Of a DNA stretch of 24,857 nt, positions 8,001 to 13,974 are shown piece by piece (the stretch's first letter is position 1; every line of letters begins with the position of its first letter). Source of the DNA: Solobacterium sp. UBA1761 (GTDB lineage Bacteria; Bacillota_I; Bacilli_A; Erysipelotrichales; Erysipelotrichaceae); assembly GCA_002315565.1 (NCBI GenBank), contig DCHD01000004.1, positions 1 to 24,857 on the forward strand. The letters run 5' to 3'. The position numbers and the translations under genes were made by a program. The notes under the pieces are model-generated. The model was given only the letters and a program-made list of their open reading frames with translations. It was not told the origin of the DNA and did not search any database.

Positions 8001-10844
8001 ACTTACATCAAGATAAACAAGATTATCACAGTTATAGAACATATAGCTGATGTCATCATAACTGCTGAAGTCATTTTCGCTCAAATCGACACATTCAAGT
8101 TTTTTGCAGCCATTGAAACAACCGCTTAAATCTCTAACTTTACCGGTATCCAATACTGAAAAATCAATGCTTTCAAGTGAAGCACAACCATAGAACATTG
8201 AAGCCATGCTGGTAACCTGAGATGTATTCAGTTTTGTCAGATCAATCGCTGTTAAAGAAGAACAGTTTATAAACATACCTGATGTACTGCCCATAGTAAC
8301 AGTTGAATTGAATGTAACAGTTGACAAAGCTGTACAGTTTGCGAACATGTTTGCTCCACCGGCCGATGTCAGTGTGCTTGGTAAAACAGCCGTTTCAAGA
8401 CTTGAACATCCCATAAATAAACAGTTACCAACTGAAGTAACGCCTTCTGGAATCAAGATACTTTCAAGTGAAGTACAGCCCTGGAATGCATTAGCTCCAA
8501 TGCTGATAATTGTTGTTGGCAAAGATACTGATTCGAGTTTTTCAAATCCTGCAAATGCAAACGTACCAATTGCTGTTGCACCGGACTCCACAACAACCGA
8601 TGTTACAGTTTTAGCCAGTGTCGAAGAAAACTGATTGCCAGATAAAGAAGAACTGTTTGGAATCGGATTTTCTCCTCTGTATTTCAGCTCAGTAATGTTG
8701 CCGCAACCGGCAAAAGTGTTGCTGTTGACAGAGCATAAAACATTCATAGTCACTGAAACAAGATCCGTACAGTTTTTGAATATTTCCTGGTTTATATTCA
8801 GTATTGAATCTTCAATAACCAGTTTTGTTGCCCCACTGTTATTTACGATTGCTGTCATACTGTCATTCAGACAGTGATCAGATGCAGTAGTCATTACATA
8901 GATTGTGTCGCCATCAACCTTGTAATATGTATCAGTTCTTGCAACTCTAAAATACTCGTTAGTCGCAAAGAAATTAAATTCAAATGTTTCATAATTATCA
9001 CTGTAAAGGAATAATTTAATATTTCCATTGTATAAGCCTGGTTCAGTCAGTTTATCAAGACTGATCGTCAAAGTCTCTTCTGTTTTAACAAGATCAGCTT
9101 TACGGAATACCTGTTCAATTACTGAATCTTTTTTCAATATCTGAACCTTTCCATTTTCATATACATCATCTATAAAATCCTGATTGTTTACTGAAATGAC
9201 GATATCACCATCTGTATCCTGATAAACATCAAATACAAGGGCATCTACTTCATTATTTGAATATGTATCATGGCATCTTGAACATTCATAAAGATCATAT
9301 CCATCAGCCAAATCAGTAGGATAAATAGTTGTCTTCTGATAGTCATGTCCAAGTTTATCAGTTGTTTTTACTTCTTTTGTCTGCTTTTTGAATGCTGAAT
9401 TTGTAAATGAAGCGCTGGTATAAACAATCTTTCCATCGTTTTCACAGTCGTGTTCATATTCCTGACTTGTTGCATTTACTGTCTCACTCTGTACATGAGA
9501 ATAATTGTTAGTACAGTGTCTTTCAGCAGTTACGGTTTTATTGTCAGAACTCCATGTATATGTTGGTGTCCCATAGGCATGTGAACTTGTAGAACTGATT
9601 TCATATGTATATCCATTGTTCACTGCAAATGTATGCGCAGCAGAACCACAATCAACAACCAGTTTAGTAGTCTTCAAAAAAGAATTAACTTCAATCGTTG
9701 TAACTGTAGAAGGAATCCTTACTTCAGCAAGTGATGTACAGCCGTTAAACGCATATTCCTTGATCGTTGTAACTGTAGAAGGAATAGTAATGGATGTCAA
9801 CTTAGAGAATCCATTAAAGTAGTATTTACCAATAGATTTAATTCCCGAAGATAAGGTAACAGATTCGATATAAGACTTTAGACCGTTAAAAGGATGTTTC
9901 CTGTTGGAAATCGTTTCATGAATGCCAACTGCAGTAAAGTTCGGAAGGTCAACACTTCCATAAAGAGTCAGGCTCTTAACTTTGGTGTCACCATCAAAAG
10001 GCCTTGTTGAAGTCGAAGACTGCCAGAATGTTACATCACCCGGCATTGTAATGCTTTCGAGGGCCGTGCAGCCACCAAATGCATAACTGCCCAAATCAGT
10101 CAGGGTGCTTGGAAGTCTGATTGACTTCAATGCAGTAAATCCGCTGTATGCAGATGATACTGTTGTAGGTCCTTCTGCAACATTGAACTCAGTAATCTGA
10201 GTCATTACCGTGCTGTCCAGCTTGAAATATGTAGCATTACCAGAACTTGAAACATTGATTTTCTTTAATGCTGTACATCCAGAAAATGCACCGAGGATAT
10301 CCTGCATTGCTCCAGATAACGTTACCTCTTCAAGTGCTGTGCAATTGTTGAAACACGACCTCATAGCTGTAACAGTTGACGGTATAACTGCTTTTTTTAA
10401 TACGCTACAGTTATTAAAACTGTTTGAAATAGTTGTAAGGGTGCTTGGTAAAGAAATGCTTGTCAGTTTACTGAAATCACAGAAGTTCATATTGCCGATT
10501 TCAGTTATACCTTCGCCAATCACAAGAGAAGTTACAGTATCTTTGAACGCATAAAGATTGCTGTTTTTATAATAACTGGCATCACTTGTAGAACTGCTGC
10601 AATATGGAACTTTGCCTGTCCCACTTATCGTCATCGTAGTACCTGATACAGAATAATTTACTGTACTAGATAATGCTCCTGATGACGCCACTGTCAAAAC
10701 TTCATCATTGTCATCTGAAGTAAATGAAGACCTGTAATTATCTTCTATCTCTCCATTTTCATTTACTGGTTCATCCGCATAAATTGTCATAGATGAATTT
10801 AGCATCATGAACACTGTCAGAACTGTTATTAGTATTTTTTTCAT
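2022..10844 (-). CDS. Giant surface protein: LRR, Ig-like, InlB B-repeats, FnIII (frameshifted)
   Basis: Start chosen at 10844, where MKKILIT opens a signal peptide ending near IYADE and a GGGGGTG ribosome binding site lies 6-7 bases upstream; the frame extends 11 codons further without such support. Domains by approximate residue: BspA-type LRR_5 repeats 105-415; a Cys/His-rich domain 420-530 (ECSRC, HDC, RHC); a second LRR region 650-950 ending in DUF285-like repeats; a group-2 bacterial Ig-like domain 1067-1148; nine InlB/Listeria-Bacteroides B-repeats 1150-1788 (GYxFxGWYxD...LYAKW); a chitobiase C-terminal-like domain 1790-1870 (YYTLDGSNPTEES); about eight Ig-like repeats 1910-2573 of the form YTGKxIxP...GTAT...GxYxGxxxKTF; four more B-repeats 2576-2876; half an FnIII domain. 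The frame then runs into an early stop at 2022. Such proteins are secreted adhesins. It has its own promoter and follows a terminator. The wall anchor is not identified. Confidence 0.9.
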   Translation of the reverse strand: MKKILITVLTVFMMLNSSMTIYADEPVNENGEIEDNYRSSFTSDDNDEVLTVASSGALSSTVNYSVSGTTMTISGTGKVPYCSSSTSDASYYKNSNLYAFKDTVTSLVIGEGITEIGNMNFCDFSKLTSISLPSTLTTISNSFNNCSVLKKAVIPSTVTAMRSCFNNCTALEEVTLSGAMQDILGAFSGCTALKKINVSSSGNATYFKLDSTVMTQITEFNVAEGPTTVSSAYSGFTALKSIRLPSTLTDLGSYAFGGCTALESITMPGDVTFWQSSTSTRPFDGDTKVKSLTLYGSVDLPNFTAVGIHETISNRKHPFNGLKSYIESVTLSSGIKSIGKYYFNGFSKLTSITIPSTVTTIKEYAFNGCTSLAEVRIPSTVTTIEVNSFLKTTKLVVDCGSAAHTFAVNNGYTYEISSTSSHAYGTPTYTWSSDNKTVTAERHCTNNYSHVQSETVNATSQEYEHDCENDGKIVYTSASFTNSAFKKQTKEVKTTDKLGHDYQKTTIYPTDLADGYDLYECSRCHDTYSNNEVDALVFDVYQDTDGDIVISVNNQDFIDDVYENGKVQILKKDSVIEQVFRKADLVKTEETLTISLDKLTEPGLYNGNIKLFLYSDNYETFEFNFFATNEYFRVARTDTYYKVDGDTIYVMTTASDHCLNDSMTAIVNNSGATKLVIEDSILNINQEIFKNCTDLVSVTMNVLCSVNSNTFAGCGNITELKYRGENPIPNSSSLSGNQFSSTLAKTVTSVVVESGATAIGTFAFAGFEKLESVSLPTTIISIGANAFQGCTSLESILIPEGVTSVGNCLFMGCSSLETAVLPSTLTSAGGANMFANCTALSTVTFNSTVTMGSTSGMFINCSSLTAIDLTKLNTSQVTSMASMFYGCASLESIDFSVLDTGKVRDLSGCFNGCKKLECVDLSENDFSSYDDISYMFYNCDNLVYLDVSSMIGYAGRTIITDKAFPKGKLITYNVEITKDGSTTEKEMTSDAGFYAANQTFADTFTLVQGNEAVKPFRVKNTENLTVKYTDENYPRFVLDEDNSVISFTIGPETYDDIEFTAIYIGKPVEDLILNSESVTIGIDDTHQIEVTFDPEDTYDQSVTYESDDTTVATVNSKGLITGIALGKATVTVSSGEVEKTVNVTVSDLDYVVEYHLNGGTNNKDNPSSYKRSSEDITLLAATKSGYDFVGWYKDEALTQGISKIAKGSKGKLDLYAKWTESTYTVSFDTVSGSEVDDIEVTYNGTYGTLPVPTKTGYTFNAWYLDELRTIKVTSSSKVTKTEDHTLYAVYDAVNYNITYVLNGGTNTSANPKTYTILTSKTLYSPSRTGYTFKGWYSDSDFDNQVVSIAEGSYGNITLYAKWEIIEYSIFYYNLFNGTSSEDNPSTYTVETPTITLKNPSRNYYDFKYWYGVNGSKEIVITEIYKGSTGNRTVYAKWTPTKYAINYELFGGTNSSSNPSTYNYETRVDFADPSKTGYDFGGWYSESAYLNEVSAIVKGSNGEKTVYAKWTPKSVTLSFETNGGEELDEIEINYDAEYLETITENPTKEGYSFAGWYFDEELTLKVDETAICQTIEKHTLYAAWEANTYTVSFDSDGGSEISSIDVTYNTAYGTLDVPTKQNYRFDYYEDKNGNTVNEETVYMFAEDTTLKAVWVRQYTVIFMNGENEYHRETLDTNTTVASFDSPAAQGYDFAGWYIGEEEFDLETPVVSDLVITARYNYHTYTITLTNEHGETQYKDVVYMSAIGELPVPEYDGYYFGGWRKADDSEVVESDIYTLQDDLELFAKWYDRKITSSVTANIESETEVIEGTKIYLDCETANSLIYYTLDGSNPTEESAVYEDGIEITEHTCIKAFAKREGYEPSRTLSFIYDIKDFSNDYGTITDEADKALYNFKNHPQLFWTSDVEEYEYTGKAITPSIRVYFGNQLLKESKDYTLKYTNNTKVGTASIAVTGKEDYSGSYTKTFVITPKTIDVEITLSQDTFIENGKTQIPKVTVKTIIDGKTVTLKEKTDYTVTYPQRSIEASAERYWISVNGTGNYSFSYGTSYSIEENNKVLVSKLSISGIAKSYTYTGNAIYLDDIVIKNGKETVDKNDFLFYYSDNVKPGTATLKIVGQGKYVGSVTKTYVIAPICDISKATYSKLASSYAYSLEGVKPVQTLSYTITENKKKVSVPLYNNPLNNEDPDNDYFVEYEGYSQAGTATITYTGNIEKGYSGIKKVTYKITGTAISKYAVTGIVNMEFSGGTVYQNMENIVVKDSKTKDELTFGTDYTVEYQKNDTVGTATIIFTGINAYTGTIKKTFKISGKDINDISEINVPESVEYLKAGAKPEPVLTDGEYALVLNKDYTLTYKNNTAVNNNANRSKLTTVTIKGKGNYAGTVTKEFTIEKAALNNTVLKVQDIAYSAKKANWKPVVEIYGTDGKKLASKTDYEANIIYTYADDTEVVDYTNSKSPTTVTRNEGETVKENDCVPVGTSINVTVRAAGNYYGELEGSYRIVQGSLAKATVKLENQIYTGKKITPSKNQITVTVNGVTLRKTDYQIVSYENNLKVGKATLTIKGVGNYGGEKSQQFSIVARPSDSVVFMGNGAEKGTMKNQTFKDGSVKLSKNAYTRKGYTFVGWAVKDNGSIEYPDEASLTNLEDTLVLYAVWSKEIYDISYVCDDDVVNSADNPSTYQVDTPTIDLANPYRRGYEFITWYNGKNKVSQIKSGSVGDITLTASSASWKPATYTVEYNLNGGTNSKSNKLSYTKNTDFVLDEPLRTGYKFMGWFTDSDYENELEDNSTRNYFENLSLYAKWEAISYTVYFNANGGNGSRSPVTLKYDEEIVLSTSGFTSSDYHILGDWNTSDIGTGTMYRSGATVSRLCAEDGGSVTLYAQWKIPSPKSFNAIKVSDKKIKLEWSKVDNAEGYDILYSTSENGPFKQVAASLRQIHLMWSAVLTK
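2060..2078. repeat. Short palindrome at the adhesin frameshift
   Basis: On the minus strand GTTGCAGC (2078-2071), loop ATC, GCTGCGAC (2067-2060) forms an 8-bp stem with one G-T pair. The frame of the giant surface protein changes inside the first arm, at about 2072/2073. Confidence 0.8.
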
Positions 10845-10876
10845 ATGCACACCCCCAAAAACTGCATAGTCTACCA

Positions 10877-10906
10877 AATATAATTTTATTATTATTATTA
10901 TGTCTT
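10877..10906 (-). promoter_or_regulatory. Promoter of the giant surface protein with a TAA repeat in the spacer
   Basis: Minus strand: -35 candidate AAGACA (10906-10901), 18-base spacer, -10 candidate TATATT (10882-10877), about 32 bases before the ATG at 10844. Fifteen of the 18 spacer bases are five copies of TAA (10900-10886). It lies just after the terminator of the upstream operon, so the gene needs a promoter here. Confidence 0.55.
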
Positions 10907-10912
10907 CATTTC

Positions 10913-10944
10913 AAAAAAAGAAAACACCACAATATATGGTGTTT
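10913..10944 (-). terminator. Terminator of the abiE-tatD-zinc ribbon operon
   Basis: Stem AAACACCA (10922-10929) with TGGTGTTT (10937-10944), followed on the minus strand by TTTTCTTTTTTT. It starts within ten bases of the zinc-ribbon gene stop and separates that operon from the giant surface protein gene. Confidence 0.85.
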
Positions 10945-10952
10945 ATCTTATC

Positions 10953-11777
10953 TTATTCAAAATACAGTTTAACTTTGTTGTAGTAAGTCATAAACGATGA
11001 ATCTGCATCGTTGAATTTACTTGAGAACGTTTGAAGTGAACCGGTTGGATTGACTGCCATATTTGTCATGTCGAGATATACTTCATACAGATCTTTCAAA
11101 GCATCATAGGCATCCGCATACTGTTCTGGTGGATTGGTTAAAGATTTCATAGTTCTAGCAACCGATTCCTGGTTTGTTTTTATTGAAGAAATTGCCGTTT
11201 TGAAAGATGCATCTGAGAAAAGGTTACTTAGTGCATCATTAAAATCATCATAGAATTTTCCATTACCATTTTTTCTTGTGTATTTGTTTGTTTCGGTATC
11301 ACTCTTTTCGTAAATTGTGTTATACCATACTTTTTTGATAAGGTTGCACTCTGTCTCTGTTTTTGCTGCTCCAGAAAGCATTGAATTTGCTGCAGACTCA
11401 ATATTGCTTATATATTTTTCAGCATTGTTCTTTCTGCTGACAGCTAAGCCAATACACAAAATCAATATTGCCGATAAAGCAGCAATTACAATTTTGGTAA
11501 TTCTGCTTTTCTTGTTTTCAGATAATTTAGGCATGTTGATGTTCGTTACTTCAACTTTCTGTGGGACATCATTATTAATCTCTTCTTTTGAAGGTACAGG
11601 CCATCCGCATCGAGGACAACTCTTTGCACCTTCCGGTATTTCTGTGCCACATTCCTCGCAAACAAAAACACTCTCTTTCTGAATCTTTTCTTCAGCAAGA
11701 TCCTTTCCGCAATGTGGACAGATTAAAGCTTTGTCACTTATTTCTTCTCCACAAAACATACATTTAATTAAAGCCAT
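10953..11777 (-). CDS. Membrane protein with two N-terminal zinc ribbons
   Basis: 274 residues. Two four-cysteine zinc ribbons lie at the N terminus: CMFC...CPHC (Cys 6, 9, 20, 23) and CEEC...CPRC (Cys 40, 43, 54, 57). A polar linker leads to one hydrophobic segment at about 94-114, preceded by the basic stretch KKSRITK. The remaining 160 residues are polar and mostly helical in character. Topology is probably zinc ribbons inside the cell, C-terminal domain outside. Proteins of this layout are common in Bacillota; their function is mostly unknown and I do not assign one. The ATG at 11777 is preceded by GGGGGGAG at a good distance. The gene starts 24 bases after the tatD stop, so it is cotranscribed with abiE and tatD. 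It is absent between the tatD relic and the surface gene at the left, where that relic meets the surface gene directly. Confidence 0.8.
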   Translation of the reverse strand: MALIKCMFCGEEISDKALICPHCGKDLAEEKIQKESVFVCEECGTEIPEGAKSCPRCGWPVPSKEEINNDVPQKVEVTNINMPKLSENKKSRITKIVIAALSAILILCIGLAVSRKNNAEKYISNIESAANSMLSGAAKTETECNLIKKVWYNTIYEKSDTETNKYTRKNGNGKFYDDFNDALSNLFSDASFKTAISSIKTNQESVARTMKSLTNPPEQYADAYDALKDLYEVYLDMTNMAVNPTGSLQTFSSKFNDADSSFMTYYNKVKLYFE

Positions 11778-11801
11778 AGTTATACTCCCCCCTAACTATT
11801 A

Positions 11802-12557
11802 TTAATTAAAGAACTCTGAATAGTTCTTATTCAGCTGTTCTTTGAATTCTTCTATATCCATACCCAGTGTTTCAGTAATCTTTCTTCCTGTATATATTAC
11901 ATAGGATGGTTCATTTCTTTTTCCTCTGTATGGAACAGGTGTCAGATATGGACAGTCTGTTTCAATGAGGAGTCTATCGATTGGAATACTCTTAACTACT
12001 TCAAGAGGTTCTTTGGCATTCTTGAAGGTACAGGTTCCGCTTATCGAAATATAGAAACCGAGTTTAACAAATTCTTTAGCCATTTCTTTGGAATCGGAAT
12101 AACAGTGCATAATACCCTTTACTCCTGTTTTCTTAAGGATGTCATAGGTATCCTGAACGGCATCTCTGGAATGAACGATGACCTTCTTATTTATTTCCCT
12201 GGCAAAGATACACTGTCTTTCGAAGATTTCTTTCTGTCTTTCTTTATTATCTTTGCCGTAGTAGTAGTCAAGTCCTATTTCTCCTACACAATCACATTCA
12301 GCCGATTTCATGAGTTCAAAATATCTTTGGATATCTTCTTCACTTACTTTATCCACGTCACCAGGATAAATACCTAAAGAATGTTTAAAGTCAATCCCTT
12401 CTTTTTTTATTGTCAGACCATATTTGAAGTCATCAGTAAAAGACGATATGATCATCGCCTTTGTTACATCGTTTTCAAGCATTCTATCAAGAACTTCATC
12501 GAGGTCATCCTTGAATGCTTCATCATTTATATGACAGTGTGAATCAATCCAGTTCAT
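11802..12557 (-). CDS. tatD: TatD family metal-dependent hydrolase/DNase
   Basis: 251 residues, the usual length for the TatD family (YcfH/TatD deoxyribonuclease, TIM-barrel amidohydrolase fold), cytoplasmic. The metal site is complete: His7 and His9 in DSHCHI, Glu93 in VGEIGLDYY, His129 in VIVHSRDA, His151 in MHCYS, and Asp201 in ETDCPYLTP. The family uses divalent metal ions to cleave DNA 3' ends and has been linked to repair and to DNA breakdown during cell death. The ATG at 12557 overlaps the stop of the toxin gene upstream (ATGA), and a CAGGAG ribosome binding site lies inside the toxin gene end, so translation is probably coupled. A decayed second copy of its 3' end lies at 862-1053. 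Confidence 0.95.
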   Translation of the reverse strand: MNWIDSHCHINDEAFKDDLDEVLDRMLENDVTKAMIISSFTDDFKYGLTIKKEGIDFKHSLGIYPGDVDKVSEEDIQRYFELMKSAECDCVGEIGLDYYYGKDNKERQKEIFERQCIFAREINKKVIVHSRDAVQDTYDILKKTGVKGIMHCYSDSKEMAKEFVKLGFYISISGTCTFKNAKEPLEVVKSIPIDRLLIETDCPYLTPVPYRGKRNEPSYVIYTGRKITETLGMDIEEFKEQLNKNYSEFFN

Positions 12558-13357
12558 TTCAGACTCCTGTTTACATAATCAATTATTCCCTCAAATACTG
12601 TTTTTTCATCTATGTTAAGCCAGTTCTTTTTTGAACCGACAAGTTTTCTATTAAATTCTTCATTTTCATAAACCGAGATCAGAATTTTAACTATATCTTC
12701 TTTGTTGTTGGCAGATAAAGTTCTGTCTGCATATATCAATTTATCAATACAGGTATTCAGTATATTCGCATCAGTCATGTTCAACAGATAATAGATGTCA
12801 TATATATCTTTATACCTTGTAGAAAGACTTCTAAATCGAATAAGTGCTTTCAATTTTTCAGTTATTATCTGTGCAGGGTTGTTCGTCAGAAGACACACGG
12901 CGTTTTCCATCGTACATACATCAAAATAAAACTCATCCTGTTTAATATTCAGATTGGTATGTACACCAATATCGATCTTTCCAGAAATTTCTTTTCCTTG
13001 ATCATCCTTAAAGGTCACATAGACTCTCTTGCCTTGATAATCTTCGTGTTTTAGAGCCTCTATCTTTTTGCTGATACAGACAGAAACACCAGCAGCGAAA
13101 CTGATTTCCTCCAAGAAAGTACAGATAGATTCATCAGATAACGAATACCTTATGAAGTCAATGTCAATATCCTGTGTTGCTCTTCTGATATTATGAGATA
13201 TATTCCGCATAACAACGCCACCTTTCACGGTTACATTGTTTCTGTATTTTCCTGATGATATTCCCAACAGAATAATATCCTGACATAATCTGGCTTGTGC
13301 ATTTAAAGAATTGTACCCTTGTTCTTTAAGCTTTTTAAGTTCCAATTCAAAATTCAC
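12554..13357 (-). CDS. abiEii: AbiEii/AbiGii-family nucleotidyltransferase toxin
   Basis: 267 residues with the signatures of the AbiEii toxin family (type IV-like toxin-antitoxin, abortive phage infection). A GG motif (KGGVVM, about 45-50) is followed by RATQDIDID (59-67) with the metal-binding aspartates of the DNA polymerase beta-type nucleotidyltransferase fold. A third acidic residue sits in KIDIGVHT (127-134), and the C-terminal part carries EKLKAL and RYKDIYDIYYL, the conserved Lys and Asp region of the family. Related toxins transfer nucleotides to tRNA 3' ends; the target here is unknown. The start is GTG at 13357, overlapping the antitoxin stop by one base (TAGTG), with GGAGGT six bases upstream. 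The stop overlaps the tatD start. All visible catalytic residues are present, so the toxin should be active. Confidence 0.9.
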   Translation of the reverse strand: MNFELELKKLKEQGYNSLNAQARLCQDIILLGISSGKYRNNVTVKGGVVMRNISHNIRRATQDIDIDFIRYSLSDESICTFLEEISFAAGVSVCISKKIEALKHEDYQGKRVYVTFKDDQGKEISGKIDIGVHTNLNIKQDEFYFDVCTMENAVCLLTNNPAQIITEKLKALIRFRSLSTRYKDIYDIYYLLNMTDANILNTCIDKLIYADRTLSANNKEDIVKILISVYENEEFNRKLVGSKKNWLNIDEKTVFEGIIDYVNRSLK

Positions 13358-13899
13358 TAGAGAACCTCCAGTTGGATTGTTTTCAGTATTTCTTTTACAT
13401 TTTTATATTTGTTGGCATACTCTTCAACTTTACTGAAATCCATTTCATAAATACGATTTCGATAATTTCCAATAATTTCTTTGTAATAATCAAAAGGAAG
13501 TTTCGATTTTGAGCGGACGAGTTCTACAAGCATTCTTTCCAAATTATAAACTCTGATTTCTGAGCCGTTGTTGCTAACTGAGGTAATTCCATATTCAAAC
13601 CTGTCCTCCGAAACAAAGTTCTGATGGATTGAATCTTCCTTCGTTCTTGTACTGTTTCTTTTTGAAGCCAACACATAATAATCAGGAATTGAGTCTGTCA
13701 AACCATGATAATAATATGCACTTTCACCCGTAAATACGGAGTTGGGATACTTTGCCATTATTACTTCTTCTTCTAAGATATTTTCTGAATCCGAATAAAT
13801 TCCTTTTTCAATCTGAAAAATACGATTATCTTTTATGGCTTTCTTCAGCTGATAATCTGATTTATATTCTTTGATGCATTCGTTATATGTCTTTATCAT
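13357..13899 (-). CDS. abiEi: AbiEi-type antitoxin, transcriptional repressor
   Basis: 180 residues. The N-terminal 50 or so residues resemble the winged-helix domain of AbiEi antitoxins (helices, then IFQIEKGIYSD as the wing). The rest matches the AbiEi C-terminal region, with VFTGESAYYYHGL, YYVLASKR, and IRVYNLERMLVELVRSK, the family's typical arrangement around a (N/D)-E-R-(M/T) core. In studied systems AbiEi binds inverted repeats in its own promoter and neutralises AbiEii. Upstream lies a long inverted repeat that fits such an operator. The ATG at 13899 has only a weak AAGG-like ribosome binding site. First gene of the operon abiEi-abiEii-tatD-zinc ribbon. Family assignment rests on layout and motifs and on the unambiguous partner. 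Confidence 0.85.
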   Translation of the reverse strand: MIKTYNECIKEYKSDYQLKKAIKDNRIFQIEKGIYSDSENILEEEVIMAKYPNSVFTGESAYYYHGLTDSIPDYYVLASKRNSTRTKEDSIHQNFVSEDRFEYGITSVSNNGSEIRVYNLERMLVELVRSKSKLPFDYYKEIIGNYRNRIYEMDFSKVEEYANKYKNVKEILKTIQLEVL

Positions 13900-13910
13900 C
13901 TGGATACCTT

Positions 13911-13969
13911 ATTAAAGTGATTATACACATATTAATAATATATTGTGTATATTTACTTTAATTATACAC
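13911..13969 (-). promoter_or_regulatory. Inverted-repeat operator and promoter of the abiE operon
   Basis: Two 19-base arms (13911-13929 and 13944-13962) match at 17 of 19 positions as an inverted repeat around a 14-base AT spacer. The inner part of each arm is TATACACA or its complement. A further copy of the ATTATACAC part lies at 13961-13969. Minus-strand TATAAT boxes occur inside both outer elements (about 13925-13920 and 13967-13962), so a repressor bound here would block RNA polymerase. It lies 12 bases before the abiEi start. Autoregulation is inferred from known AbiEi behaviour. Confidence 0.75.
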
Positions 13970-13974
13970 CAGGA

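Noticed and set aside
3814..10554. Several plus-strand ORFs of 60-120 codons opposite the giant surface gene
   Set aside because: They lack ribosome binding sites and are explained by repetitive codon composition of the gene on the other strand.
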